A model generated the notes under the pieces. That model worked only from the letters and a program-made list of their open reading frames with translations, made no database searches and had not been told where the DNA came from. A stretch of DNA of 64,000 bases from Plazaster borealis. Taxonomy: Eukaryota > Echinodermata > Asteroidea > Forcipulatida > Labidiasteridae. How positions within the stretch are numbered: position 1 is the first letter of the stretch; each line of letters begins with the position of its first letter. Where the stretch lies: contig CM037459.1 of NCBI GenBank assembly GCA_021014325.1, positions 15,836,501 to 15,900,500 on the forward strand, in the 5' to 3' direction. Positions 60,201 through 62,680 of the stretch are shown in pieces. A program made the position numbers and the translations under genes.

Positions 60201-62556
60201 AATCCCAGCTATTTGTGTAATTGAGGCGTGGTCCCAATTTTACAAAGAGTTTTACAGATTAATCTTTGGATGAGTCAGCCATTGGTATATTGTTATTGCT
60301 AAATGATCTGCCGTCGATTTCACCAAACTCTTCCTAACTTAGGATTAATCTTAGGACTTAGGACGAGTCCCAGCCTTGCACTGTAACATGTAAACCTTAA
60401 GATTAATCCTAAGTTAGGACGAGTTACTCGTCCTAACTCGAGATAGGATTAATCCTAGCGTTTCGTGAAATTGGCTGCAGATCTCATAAAAAAGGTTTGC
60501 ACATTCACAGTGTGGACATCCCCAAAAATTTAATGTTTCCAAATCGTGAATTCTGCATTTCCAGAGCTCATTTTTTAGAAGCTTTTAATTCATAACATAA
60601 TTTTCATTAAACATGCAATCTATGTATTTAAATAATTATGCAGCTTTGAGTTATGTGCTTCTTCCTATCAGAACAAAGATTGCCTGCCTTTTCTGATGTT
60701 CATAAATAATTTGAATTTTTTTTACTTTGCTTTGGTTTGCTATTTTATCTGGCCTTCTAAAAAACAAATTCTTTCAAAATGTTTTCTTTTAAATCACATT
60801 TGGTTATATCTTTAACACTTTTGCGAGTTTGGTATTTGAATTTGTAAGTTTGTCATTATGTTTGAATGCATTTGTTATTATAAAACTGTTTAACAGACTG
60901 AACAACTTGTTTTGCAAGACACTTCTAAACCTACATATAGCTGTCTTTTTTCTTCTTCTTTTTTTCTGTGAGGAAAACACGTTTTTTAAGCAATTTATGT
61001 AATAAGCACTCTGGGATTAACGGATAAAAGTAAGGGAACACAAATTCTTGAGTTTCAACCTGTGGCAGAGAATGGTTTTGAAGTAAGTTGCAAAATCAAA
61101 ATCCTGTCAAGTGCGTGCAGCGAGCAAAAAATTTATGAAAGGTTTTGGGGTTGCTGTAATTTATCAATGTTTTTAAAGCAAGGCTCAAAAAATTGTTTCG
61201 TTTAGTGACATTTGAGTGTTGTTTTTGTGTGGTACTCAAAGATGTTTTTGTTTTGGGGTTTTTGGTGGGGGGTAAATATAATTTTCACTCTAGTGGTAAA
61301 TTCGGTTTGGGGGTATTCTTTGCCAAAGAGTAAGGAAATGAGGTAGTGAAAACACACCCCTCCAAATGATATGCTCATATTTACATTTGTAATATCAGAA
61401 ACTTATTTGCAGGAAGATGTTTTCATGTTTCATTCATACAGTGATGTGTTATTATTAATGATAAACTTTTCATCATCTTTCCACAAGGAAGGTAATCTAA
61501 TTTGTTCCCAACTAACAGAGTGTGTATTTCCTCCTTTTGTCTCTTTTTATTTCATGTCTGGCGTTAACCGATGCGATGTCCACGTGATTGGGTTACTCTA
61601 TTCCCTGCCGATGTTTCTCCATCCTACCATCACAAATGTGGTTTGGAAATTAATTGAAACAACTTTCTCTCCCTTTCTCCCAATCGGGAAATTAATGATA
61701 CTTTTTTTTCTCTTCAAATATATATTAAACATCTAACACATCACTGAAATTTCTAATTACCAAAATATCAAACATTATGCCAAAATTGATATCTGGAAAT
61801 GGAACAAATTTCCCCAAAAAATCTTAACAACTTTTAAAAAAATTTAAAAATTCTTGGTACAACATTACTTTTTATGATGGGAAACCATTAAAATACAACA
61901 AAACACTTGCTTTCTCACCAATTGTTAAATTTTGTTTGATTGATGGCCGGATTCAAACTTCAATCTGTAACACACTAAAAACAAAATTCCACAACTATAA
62001 CCAAACCCTAAATTGGTACTACATGTACATTATTGAATGGATGCTAGCTAAGGGTCATAGGATTGCCTTAATGGATGAACCTCCACAGAAGCGCAACAAG
62101 GGATTAGTTTCGTATGATGCTGGAGATTCAGATGAAGATGAGGATATTATACGTTCTCCACAAGCACACACCCACTTCCAACCTAATAGTCCACAGCTTC
62201 CAGTCATCTTCCACAGGTCACCACCATCTCCTACAGTTCATCATAGCTCACCAGACAAGATAGAATATGCTTTCCAAACGTCTTCTGGACCTTCCCTGCG
62301 TCAACCTCCACCACAAAGAATAATTGTCTCACAAGGAAATCAAGCTAATCCACAAAGGATTGCTATATCTGTAGAACAAGCCGAAAGAATTGGTATTTCA
62401 GTCTCCCAGGGAGTTGCTATGTCCCCTCCACGAGGGGAACCAATAGCTGTTGCACAGGGCATACCACAAAAAGCACCACCATCAGTGCAGCATTCACTTC
62501 TTGGGGAAGGGCCCCAATACAATCGCCAGCAACCATTCTGGATGTCCCCCCATTAA
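4181..62556 (+). CDS. KHDC4: KHDC4 orthologue, gene model (11 exons, 5' partial)
   Basis: Join of 4181-4389, 12175-12258, 14566-14751, 16272-16365, 16899-17162, 17522-17658, 23679-23825, 51529-51900, 57683-57822, 58732-58830 and 62061-62556. All phases agree and give one open frame of about 741 codons ending in TAA. KHDC4 is known as a nuclear KH-domain RNA-binding protein associated with the spliceosome and splice-site choice. Matches to the vertebrate protein seen here, in order: RAVxRIxxII, the KH segment (VGLEHAxPxFNVxEK...GxxLQHIxxETGA...SGREAFE...HPKxEG...AAKKLCENL), QKRRFxEExPD...LLGYQ, HGPxHxTNxGT, RQLxxxLMPPP, GLVxYxxxDSDEDED and a final PFWM. The linker is Q-rich and the tail after the acidic patch is longer than in mammals. 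The upstream N-terminal exons are outside the window. The last junction (58830/62061) is the least certain. Confidence 0.9.
4780..5905. repeat. Tandem array, period about 122-131 bp, 8-9 copies
   Basis: Each unit carries CTATAACTGAAAAGAAATTG, then a segment ending in GACCCGGAAGTAAAGGTCAA and GGGGTCACGGTAACC. Some units lack about 9 bases (AAGGTCGGGTCACGG). The array lies inside the TIR element 4639-6731. Confidence 0.9.
6154..6185. other. Perfect hairpin, 15-bp arms, 2-nt loop
   Basis: TAGCTGTTCCGACTT, loop CT, then the exact complement. It sits inside the TIR element and is palindromic enough to form a cruciform or a stable RNA stem. Confidence 0.9.
7048..8685 (+). pseudogene. L2 LINE ORF, endonuclease part
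   Basis: 545 codons starting ATGATGGCACC. Residues 1-28 are hydrophobic. A basic [18 protein letters not shown] stretch (73-92) precedes the endonuclease. APE-type residues visible: N103 (TGNARSL), E134 (SETW), D251 and N253 (GDFN), D279 (TLD), S300-D301-H302 (SDHD). After a K/R-rich linker the frame reaches the RT N-terminal motif [13 protein letters not shown] and stops at 8683-8685, where the reading frame shifts into the RT segment. It would cut target DNA for target-primed reverse transcription. The endonuclease itself looks intact. Confidence 0.85.
8686..9970 (+). pseudogene. L2 LINE ORF, reverse transcriptase part
   Basis: The RT resumes in another frame after 8685 ([12 protein letters not shown]..., [10 protein letters not shown]), is stopped by TAA at 8849-8851, and is then open from 8900 to 9970 (356 codons). 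Motifs, numbered from 8900: FIDFSSAF with D42, [14 protein letters not shown] (98 onward), KYADDTAL with D131-D132, and a C-terminal [21 protein letters not shown] block. The frameshift plus stop mean the copy cannot make a full protein. Confidence 0.85.
10372..10910 (-). pseudogene. LINE reverse-transcriptase fragment
   Basis: Read from about 10905 downwards the frames give [40 protein letters not shown], then a shifted [20 protein letters not shown] and DDTAIYAS. These match RT motifs (DLKKAF, PxGSxLxPLLF, ADDTAIYA) of a Jockey/CR1-like LINE. There are several frame breaks and the flanking parts are missing. Confidence 0.75.
11020..11172. repeat. (ATTT)n / poly-T tract ending in 11 G
   Basis: Low-complexity ATTT and T runs are followed abruptly by G11 (11152-11162) and TTTGGGG. 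A second tract with the same T-to-G11 transition is at 51240-51375. Confidence 0.85.
11252..12116. mobile_element. TIR-like non-autonomous element, GGGGTTTCGG ends
   Basis: 10-bp inverted termini GGGGTTTCGG (11252-11261) and CCGAAACCCC (12107-12116). The interior is AT-rich and non-coding and carries TTTGACCTTTACTTCCGGT (11976-11994), also found in the region at 23900-24310. No clear target duplication was seen. It ends only 58 bases before KHDC4 exon B. Confidence 0.5.
12175..12258 (+). CDS. KHDC4: KHDC4 exon B (start of KH domain)
   Basis: Acceptor atttacag and donor GTAAGT at 12259. The 28 codons [13 protein letters not shown]...REKILGPG align with vertebrate [27 protein letters not shown]. 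This is the beginning of the SF1/QKI-like KH fold. Both borders are phase 0. Confidence 0.95.
12317..12710 (-). pseudogene. Degenerate reverse-transcriptase fragment
   Basis: Read on the - strand: [16 protein letters not shown], a break, [10 protein letters not shown]...FLGKHKLFG, then [13 protein letters not shown] and AFLAMIYDA. These resemble RT motifs A (DFSKAFD) and B (GVPQG) of a non-LTR-type RT. It has one stop and no other domain, and the clade is not assignable. Confidence 0.65.
12711..14565. other. Intronic sequence, no gene seen
   Basis: AT-rich intron B-C. At 14217-14290 a short AATAATAATGG...AGCGC...GCGCT stretch resembles a dispersed simple-repeat-linked element. Nothing else could be assigned. 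Confidence 0.5.
14566..14751 (+). CDS. KHDC4: KHDC4 exon C (KH domain core)
   Basis: Acceptor ttaacag ending at 14565 and donor GTAAGT at 14752; 62 codons. It reads [21 protein letters not shown] followed by [20 protein letters not shown] and [12 protein letters not shown]. It is nearly collinear with the vertebrate KH domain and is the most conserved exon in the window. Phase 0 on both sides. Confidence 0.97.
14968..15765. repeat. 62-bp minisatellite, about 13 copies
   Basis: The unit carries TAGGAGCTATCCCAAAGCCA, TCCAAGTACTCCAGTCTATG and CAATTAATGACTAAGATAC. Copies are nearly identical apart from one C/T position (GATACCAT versus GATACTAT), a single GACC for GACT, and a degenerate last copy (AATATATGACTTAGATAC). 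Confidence 0.95.
15766..16271. other. Intronic sequence, no gene seen
   Basis: Remainder of intron C-D up to the exon D acceptor. Only an AT-rich stretch was seen. Confidence 0.5.
16272..16365 (+). CDS. KHDC4: KHDC4 exon D
   Basis: Acceptor tatcacag and donor GTAAGC at 16366. It opens with IHTEYSKH, equivalent to vertebrate VHAEYSRF just after the KH domain, and continues into a T/P-rich linker. It ends in phase 1. Confidence 0.9.
16500..16730. repeat. Palindromic fold-back sequence (MITE-like)
   Basis: Inverted segments: ATGGCTAAACACACACA near 16510 and ATGGATAAACACATGCA near 16694 are direct relatives, CGAGGACTT (16549) pairs with AAGTCCTCG (16677), and a perfect 18-bp palindrome AGCGAGGACGTCCTCGCT lies at 16632-16649. 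It occupies most of intron D-E. Confidence 0.5.
16899..17162 (+). CDS. KHDC4: KHDC4 exon E (Q/P/V-rich linker)
   Basis: Acceptor acatttag at 16891-16898 and donor GTGAGT at 17163. With the carried-over G it reads [17 protein letters not shown] and continues through a Q-, P-, V- and A-rich low-complexity linker ([33 protein letters not shown]). It ends in phase 1. No folded domain is visible. Confidence 0.85.
17163..17521. other. Short intron E-F
   Basis: 359-bp intron with consensus GTGAGT...TTTGTAG borders. No embedded feature was recognised. Confidence 0.6.
17522..17658 (+). CDS. KHDC4: KHDC4 exon F (Q-rich linker)
   Basis: Acceptor ttttgtag ending at 17521 and donor GTGAGT at 17659. Joined to the previous exon it reads [20 protein letters not shown] followed by [20 protein letters not shown]. 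It ends in phase 0. It is supported by continuity of frame and Q-rich composition with the neighbouring exons. Confidence 0.83.
17659..18065. other. Intron F-G, 5' part
   Basis: No gene or repeat recognised before the Penelope fragment. Confidence 0.5.
18066..18477 (+). pseudogene. Penelope-like element, N-terminal fragment
   Basis: An open segment reads [20 protein letters not shown] and [12 protein letters not shown], then a basic region with [16 protein letters not shown]. This resembles the conserved region upstream of the RT in Penelope-like retroelements (FLKKCRxxNVIPKGL...). It stops at 18475-18477. The RT core of a same-strand Penelope copy appears 1.7 kb further on, so the two may be parts of one element split by later insertions. 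Confidence 0.65.
18977..19067. other. 26-bp perfect inverted repeat, 39-nt loop
   Basis: Arms 18977-19002 and 19042-19067 are exact complements (CCCAGTAACTGGGGCGCTGT... and its reverse). This is probably a foldback MITE core. It lies in the sequence separating the two + strand Penelope pieces. Confidence 0.9.
19150..19516. repeat. 21-bp minisatellite, about 17 copies
   Basis: Unit TTCCCTCGAGATACGCTTTCG with variants (CAAGATAC, CTTCCG, CACTTCCG). On the - strand it reads as repeated YLEGTEA/RISREQK heptads in two frames. That follows from a period divisible by three and is not taken as coding. Confidence 0.9.
19517..20189. other. Intronic sequence, no assignable gene
   Basis: Contains an open segment of about 100 codons at 19581-19892 with no recognised motif, and a C10 run at 19632-19641. 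No function is claimed. Confidence 0.45.
20190..20620 (+). pseudogene. Penelope-like element, reverse-transcriptase fragment
   Basis: The frame reads [20 protein letters not shown], then [40 protein letters not shown] and [33 protein letters not shown] and the SFDVxSLFTNVP motif A are diagnostic of Penelope-like RTs. The match stops after PTDF near 20617, so the catalytic DD motif and GIY-YIG region are missing. It is a dead fragment. Confidence 0.85.
20621..21185. other. Intronic sequence, no gene seen
   Basis: AT-rich. A segment near 20845 (CATGTTCACTGCTCAAGTACG ... TTCGAC..TCCAGTC) has a diverged relative near 21891, suggesting an old duplicated repeat on both sides of the MITE at 21190. 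Confidence 0.45.
21190..21589. mobile_element. 400-bp MITE with TTAA target duplication
   Basis: Termini AGGGTTTGGGTAC (21190) and GTACCCAAACCCT (ending 21589) are inverted repeats followed inward by T- and A-rich tracts. TTAA flanks both ends (21186-21189, 21590-21593), as for piggyBac-type targets. The interior is non-coding and contains a perfect 17-bp-arm hairpin at 21399-21434. Confidence 0.8.
21399..21434. other. Perfect hairpin, 17-bp arms, 2-nt loop
   Basis: AAAATAATTTTCGTCTC, loop CT, then the exact complement. It is internal to the TTAA MITE. Confidence 0.9.
21594..22865. other. Intronic sequence, no gene seen
   Basis: AT-rich with a purine-rich GAGAGAGAG stretch around 22640-22665. 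No gene recognised. Confidence 0.45.
22869..23600 (-). pseudogene. Penelope-like element, C-terminal GIY-YIG region
   Basis: On the - strand the frames give [12 protein letters not shown], then after a one-base shift [13 protein letters not shown], a stop, [20 protein letters not shown] and [12 protein letters not shown], and finally [20 protein letters not shown] followed by EGND and a stop at 22869. YLIxCxxCG..YIGETxxxLKxRFxGH is the GIY-YIG endonuclease of Penelope-like elements, and the [19 protein letters not shown] tail is typical. At least one frameshift and one stop inactivate it. It is opposite in strand to the fragments at 18066 and 20190. Confidence 0.8.
23679..23825 (+). CDS. KHDC4: KHDC4 exon G (poly-Q), tandem acceptor
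   Basis: The polypyrimidine tract gacttttcctcagcag holds two adjacent AGs, so the exon may start at 23679 or 23682. Both are in frame and differ by one Gln. The exon reads [20 protein letters not shown] and then a run of Gln ([15 protein letters not shown]). Donor GTAAAC is at 23826. The 27.7-kb satellite-bearing intron follows. Confidence 0.85.
23826..24749. other. Start of intron G-H; repeat-like, no gene
   Basis: At 23900-24310 TGTCCGGC words bound a region containing TTTGACCTTTACTTCCGGT (24217-24235), related to the element at 11252-12116. From 24420 to 24620 there are degenerate repeats of GGCATTGTTGGAATGAAA. No coding signal. Confidence 0.5.
24750..25174. repeat. 31-bp satellite, block A (about 13 units)
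   Basis: The unit core is AGTGGTTTGAGTCAATTCAG then TGTGTACTGC(A/T). This is the left edge of the large array; the first units are more diverged (GTTTTTACTGCTAGTAG). It is cut at 25174 by a hAT-like insertion. Confidence 0.95.
25175..26448. mobile_element. Non-autonomous hAT-like element inserted in the satellite
   Basis: Perfect 16-bp TIRs CAGGCCTCAACCTTAA (25175) and complement (ending 26448). It is flanked by an exact 8-bp duplication ACTGCAAG (25167-25174 and 26449-26456) taken from the satellite unit. Subterminal GGCCACTTGGCC/GGCCAAGTGGCC words occur near both ends. 1274 bp, no transposase frame. Confidence 0.88.
29588..29637. repeat. E-box spacer in satellite, copy 1
   Basis: CTGGTAAATACTGCATACAT then GTAAATCTC and CCACGTGGTCCACGTGACGTGG in shortened overlap. 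Two CACGTG words. It is unrelated to the 31-bp unit. Confidence 0.9.
33109..33158. repeat. E-box spacer in satellite, copy 2
   Basis: Same 50-bp spacer as at 29588, 3521 bp downstream, with the same junctions to satellite units. Confidence 0.9.
36165..36200. repeat. E-box spacer in satellite, copy 3 (short)
   Basis: 36-bp version lacking the second CACGTG half (ends CTCCACGTGG and goes directly to TTTGGGTCAA). Confidence 0.9.
36761..36810. repeat. E-box spacer in satellite, copy 4
   Basis: Full 50-bp version, 596 bp after copy 3. Confidence 0.9.
38081..38130. repeat. E-box spacer in satellite, copy 5
   Basis: Full 50-bp version, 1320 bp after copy 4. Confidence 0.9.
39803..40826. mobile_element. 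TIR DNA transposon, CAGACCTGCCAACC family, copy 2
   Basis: Same 14-bp termini as the element at 4639-6731. The 6-bp duplication CAAGTG (39797-39802 and 40827-40832) comes from the satellite unit. 1024 bp. The subterminal region is rich in ACGCA/TGCGT words. No transposase frame; the interior is unrelated to copy 1 apart from the ends and general layout. Confidence 0.87.
40827..41543. repeat. 31-bp satellite, right block (62-bp dimers)
   Basis: About 23 units. Here most units read TTTGGGTCAAGTCAG and alternate between TTCTTACTGCTGGTGG and TGTTTACTGCTAGTAG, giving a 62-bp higher-order period. It is cut at 41543 by a LINE. Confidence 0.93.
41588..41638 (+). other. 2A-like peptide segment of the LINE
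   Basis: Reads [17 protein letters not shown]. Canonical 2A is D(V/I)ExNPGP after a hydrophobic stretch. Here the Asp before VE is absent (SG directly followed by VESNPGP). 2A-like sequences are reported in APE-type LINEs of sea urchins and other marine invertebrates, where they cause ribosome skipping or act as signal sequences. Confidence 0.65.
41656..42538 (+). pseudogene. CR1-group LINE, PHD remnant and endonuclease
   Basis: 41656 onward reads [20 protein letters not shown], a stop at the expected Trp, then [10 protein letters not shown]: the HxxC...CxxC half of a PHD-like finger, with the first half missing. The endonuclease follows with VINCDGLKG, a gap, [15 protein letters not shown] and SDHLILLF, split over two frames (41737-42108 and 42059-42538). 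Several residues between the catalytic motifs are lost, so it is inactive. Confidence 0.75.
43024..43276 (+). mobile_element. Nested 3' end of another LINE inside the CR1-group LINE
   Basis: Flanked by an exact 10-bp duplication GTTCACCTCT (43014-43023 and 43277-43286). It encodes a LINE C-terminus ([20 protein letters not shown], then [20 protein letters not shown] and a stop) with the CxC...H...C pattern, then a short UTR and a TATATA tail. It is strongly 5'-truncated. Removing it joins the host LINE frame exactly. Confidence 0.85.
43277..44811 (+). pseudogene. CR1-group LINE, reverse transcriptase and C-terminus
   Basis: RT motifs in order: [50 protein letters not shown] (motif A), [20 protein letters not shown] (motif B), [10 protein letters not shown] (motif C), [29 protein letters not shown], then the C-terminal [13 protein letters not shown] region. 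Stops fall after HGFCEK (43716) and after SILY (44091), and there is a frameshift near 44360. Confidence 0.8.
45032..45083. repeat. 31-bp satellite remnant right of the LINE
   Basis: GCGGTTTGAGTCAAGTCAGTG followed by TTTACTAGTAGTGGTTTAAGTCAAGTCAG: about 1.7 diverged units that mark the original right edge before LINE insertion. Confidence 0.9.
45084..46928. other. Intronic sequence, no gene seen
   Basis: AT-rich. Part of it next to 46928 probably belongs to the 3' region of the Ngaro-like element on the - strand, but its repeats could not be delimited. Confidence 0.45.
46929..47903 (-). CDS. Tyrosine recombinase of the Ngaro-like element (intact)
   Basis: 324 codons. It would integrate the circular DNA copy by site-specific recombination, in place of a DDE integrase. 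Catalytic set visible: R152 ([10 protein letters not shown]), K181 (SKTD), H271 and R274 ([11 protein letters not shown]), H294 (HGRW), Y306 (KNRYVKR). The N-terminal SAM-like core-binding half (residues 15-110) and the catalytic half are both present, and there is no stop. The start ATG at 47903 gives a length usual for the family. Confidence 0.88.
   Translation of the reverse strand: MEESKMHIFFEVLFAKANGTITGYLYKCREFFAWVKEQNIPLVLPIKVHAIAAFIVHKSKFANSDSTIVTIAAAIKWLHSIVNITSNPLDSPVVQQLIISERRKLHKPPVQKEPLPFSLVKAIIDKFGHPGCSLIDLRTACYVSLKFTLLFRHAEMAQIKANHIRVLPAENCLSIFIPYSKTDIFRDGNTTFLADSGDKYSPVKILKCFMAKCNIEIGQDAYLFTVMSYHSSTLSYTPLLSRPLSYSRCREMFLDALKKVGVVEPNNYGLHSMRSGGATHLANRGVSEDLIMQHGRWKTTKAKNRYVKREVAQRLNVVKVLSDD
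47978..49153 (-). CDS. RNase H and downstream pol region of the Ngaro-like element
   Basis: 391 codons. It starts inside the RT/RH connection ([20 protein letters not shown]). RNase H residues: D128 (CCDAS), E152 (WRELNT), D177 (LTDSQS), D226 (EQADFVSR). Then comes the YR-retroelement-specific segment [20 protein letters not shown] ... [11 protein letters not shown] ... [11 protein letters not shown] ... [11 protein letters not shown]. It is in a different frame from the RT upstream, separated by one apparent base loss in a T run (A run on +, 49147-49150). The listed start is only the first Met of this frame. Confidence 0.82.
   Translation of the reverse strand: MFWNPSTRIDWLGMTWDSVDGTLQVVQRRIDKICHTIQVLKSSNITTIRKLHSLVGQVISLSPVVGNLGRLTTRHCRIEIAKATHEDNRVRLDEHCSSEINFWDINLPRLNVRKVFAANKISKISCCDASAIGSGAIICKDIHTDHKHWTEIEAKKSSTWRELNTIYFALCSFLPIISNSQLKILTDSQSASRIVEVGSMNLELQQLAQGIFSTCLNNHVLLEVDWIPRTYNEQADFVSRLIDFDDWEIKPSFLQTINDAWGPFTVDCFACFYNSKLPRFFSRFWNPGSSAMGAFAQDWANENCLLVPPVVLIPAVLKHLHLCKGKGALVFPWWPSSPFWPLLWSCYKTWLKGFITFEGSSALQLGRNKNSLLGSNKLKSLVCVAYIDCIN
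49111..50322 (-). CDS. Reverse transcriptase of the Ngaro-like element
   Basis: 403 codons; the reliable RT starts around residue 120. Motifs: [10 protein letters not shown] (palm entry), [12 protein letters not shown] with D278, LPFGLSSAP (314-322), YLDD 346-349. The first ~100 residues overlap the Gag zinc-knuckle frame in a +1 register and are probably not translated as such, so the real RT product may come from frameshifting or internal initiation. It runs out of frame after NIQKC, where the RNase H frame takes over. Confidence 0.82.
   Translation of the reverse strand: MLRQIPIAPSFSFFLPFLYCFVFTQACRMVSVTTVKQPVTGPENALSLMAPFTSPHGSSQELKPHLSSATTISTHDLHLGKSHPLRDQSKLSYPQQPPQPGPAQGHKLQVQACPKAAELQEKFGDVLEVNCNFKSCNVNDLISDDVNVKGRLKEHSQFWYEIGASATIMSIISEGYRTPFNQQPPPMFSNNNKSSLLESLFVSEEILKLLKSGRITERSEPSYVVSPLTVAVQSSGKRRLILDLSKLNKCLTKVPFKMDDWKLGLQFLSSGSLLFTFDLKSGYHHIDIATDHQQYLGFSWELEGVSRYFEFNVLPFGLSSAPLLFTKIMKPLVTHWRASGILIALYLDDGFCVVPKSTTDHDYNMLIAREISRHVKVDLLRAGLIYNIQKCFGTHLPALTGWV
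49979..50265 (-). CDS. Gag C-terminal zinc knuckle of the Ngaro-like element (5' partial)
   Basis: Reads [20 protein letters not shown], a CX2CX4HX4C retroviral-type zinc knuckle, followed by a P/Q/A-rich tail to a stop at 49979. Immediately upstream on the - strand is a T-rich tract ending TTTTTACACAG (50252-50262), which looks like a 3' splice site. The residues upstream of it look like random hydrophobic coding. The remaining Gag exon(s) were not found. Confidence 0.65.
50417..51239. other. Intronic sequence with one stray satellite unit
   Basis: No gene seen. It contains a single 31-bp-satellite unit at 50964-50992. Confidence 0.5.
50964..50992. repeat. Single stray unit of the 31-bp satellite
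   Basis: GAGTGGCTTGAGTCAATTCA then GTGTGTAAC. It matches the consensus except for one C/T change and one inserted A. It keeps TGAGTCA and lies 5.9 kb beyond the last array remnant. Confidence 0.88.
51240..51375. repeat. (TA)n/(TTTA)n/poly-T tract ending in 11 G
   Basis: A TATATA run, TTTATTTA repeats and T runs pass directly into G11 (51354-51364), then AGTTTGGGGG. It has the same layout as 11020-11172. It lies 154 bp upstream of KHDC4 exon H. Confidence 0.85.
51529..51900 (+). CDS. KHDC4: KHDC4 exon H (poly-Q and QKRRF/LLGYQ block)
   Basis: Acceptor atattacag ending at 51528 and donor GTAAGA at 51901; 124 codons, phase 0 on both sides. The first part is a Gln/His-rich tract ([20 protein letters not shown]). 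The end reads [20 protein letters not shown] followed by YQ and aligns with vertebrate [21 protein letters not shown]. This fixes the identity of the exon beyond the low-complexity tract. Confidence 0.95.
52060..52670. repeat. 21-bp minisatellite, left part (about 29 units)
   Basis: Unit AGATCAGATCCTGCACTGGAA with variants CTGAAAG, CTGGCAG, CCTCCAC and CTTGCAC. It includes a special block with GCAATCAGAACCTGCATTGG and ATCGGATACTGTATTGG. Open frames of 120 or more codons across it are by-products of a period divisible by three. Confidence 0.95.
52671..52824. mobile_element. 154-bp MITE inside the 21-bp minisatellite
   Basis: Terminal inverted repeats GGCCCAATTTCATGGCACTG and TTGAAATTGGGCC (with GCTTACxGTxxAxTTCTGCGC and its relative inward). 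GATC occurs next to both ends and could be a 4-bp duplication, but GATC is also part of the minisatellite unit, so the duplication is not certain. Confidence 0.8.
52825..53515. repeat. 21-bp minisatellite, right part (about 33 units)
   Basis: Continuation of the same array after the MITE. The special block (GCAATCAGAACCTGCATTGG...) recurs at about 52994-53066, as in the left part. Confidence 0.95.
53516..54399. other. Intronic sequence, no gene seen
   Basis: Begins with CCAGGGTTTGCCCTAAAGTT near 53570, which resembles a hAT-type terminus, but no matching right end was found. Confidence 0.4.
54400..55091. mobile_element. hAT-like non-autonomous element
   Basis: Perfect 13-bp inverted termini CAGGGATGCCAGT (54400) and ACTGGCATCCCTG (ending 55091). 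Inside the left end, CCGGC/GCCGG words repeat. No clean 8-bp duplication (ATCTCAGG versus GATCTGTC), so the flanks have changed or the ends are slightly misplaced. No transposase. Confidence 0.65.
55092..56395. other. Intronic sequence, no gene seen
   Basis: AT-rich. No repeat boundary or motif-bearing frame recognised. Confidence 0.5.
56402..57325. repeat. 33-bp minisatellite, 28 copies
   Basis: The unit is GAGTTAACAATGTTAACTTA followed by CCGTGACTCTATT or CCAAGACTCTATT. GTTAACAATGTTAAC is a near-perfect palindrome with two HpaI words. Translation gives 28 repeats of ELTMLTY(R/Q)DSI in a 341-codon open frame (56384-57409). Single variants are an ATG-to-AGG change (unit 19), CCCAGAC (unit 24) and one GAG-to-AAG change (after unit 8). 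Confidence 0.97.
57326..57682. other. End of intron H-I
   Basis: No feature beyond the exon I acceptor with its pyrimidine-rich tract. Confidence 0.6.
57683..57822 (+). CDS. KHDC4: KHDC4 exon I
   Basis: Acceptor ttttgcatag ending at 57682 and donor GTGAGT at 57823. It reads [16 protein letters not shown], directly matching vertebrate HGPIHMTNLGTG, which follows LLGYQ. The rest is a P/S/Q-rich linker. It ends in phase 2. Confidence 0.93.
57823..58731. other. Intron I-J
   Basis: 909-bp AT-rich intron; nothing else recognised. Confidence 0.6.
58732..58830 (+). CDS. KHDC4: KHDC4 exon J (LMPPP block); 3' border uncertain
   Basis: Acceptor tttgtttcag ends at 58731. It reads [20 protein letters not shown] and [13 protein letters not shown], matching the vertebrate RQLMPPP region. 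Two weak donors are possible, GTTCGT at 58827 and GTACCT at 58831. Only the second gives the phase (2) needed to enter the last exon at 62061. A small unrecognised exon between them cannot be excluded. Confidence 0.82.
58831..59286. other. Start of intron J-K
   Basis: No feature recognised. The 81-codon open frame at 58951-59196 has no known motif. Confidence 0.5.
59294..60083. mobile_element. TIR element with P-like ends, non-autonomous
   Basis: The left end is CATGGAGG then AATAAGACCATAAGGAGTT. The right end is the complement of CACGGAGG then TATAAGACCACAAGGAGTT (24 of 27 positions equal). It is flanked by ATTGCAC on both sides (59287-59293, 60084-60090), 8 bp if a shared G is counted. The CATG start and the AATAA..CATAAGG words resemble Drosophila P-element ends, and P elements make 8-bp duplications. 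790 bp, no transposase frame. Confidence 0.7.
60305..60483. mobile_element. Fold-back MITE, 179 bp
   Basis: Imperfect inverted ends GATCTGC..(N)..ATTTCAC.AAAC and complement. Internal GGATTAATC words occur in both orientations and there is a GTTAGGACGAG-TTA-CTCGTCCTAAC hairpin at about 60413-60437. Similar TCCTAACTTAGGATTAAT elements are widespread in marine invertebrate genomes (from memory, not searched). Confidence 0.65.
60484..62060. other. Intron J-K, 3' part
   Basis: T-rich stretches around 60700-61280. The open frame at 61371-61736 has no motif and atypical composition and is not taken as a gene. Confidence 0.5.
62061..62556 (+). CDS. KHDC4: KHDC4 terminal exon K
   Basis: The likely acceptor is gtcatag ending at 62060; its upstream sequence is a poor polypyrimidine tract, so the exact start is tentative. 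The exon reads [20 protein letters not shown] and GDSDEDED, then a P/S/Q-rich tail, and ends [11 protein letters not shown]. Vertebrate KHDC4 has KGFGLVAYAADSSDEEEE and ends MPFWMAP. The segment between the acidic patch and PFWM is about 150 residues here, several times longer than in mammals. Confidence 0.88.
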
Positions 62557-62680
62557 CTCTCCCTTTTTTTTAATACAAATATTGAGTGTCTGTAATAAAA
62601 AAGGATATACACTAATATTGATAGGTAAAAGTATTGAGTATTTACAGGCGCATGTACATAGTTTATGTACATAGGCCTAT
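62557..62680 (+). promoter_or_regulatory. KHDC4 3' UTR with early AATAAA
   Basis: A canonical AATAAA lies at 62594-62599, 38 bases after the stop codon, and could serve as a poly(A) signal. No GT-rich downstream element was verified, so a longer 3' UTR is equally possible. Confidence 0.4.

Noticed and set aside
61371..61736. 121-codon open frame in the last intron
   Set aside because: No motif, an AT-rich chance composition, and a position inside intron J-K. No support for a gene.
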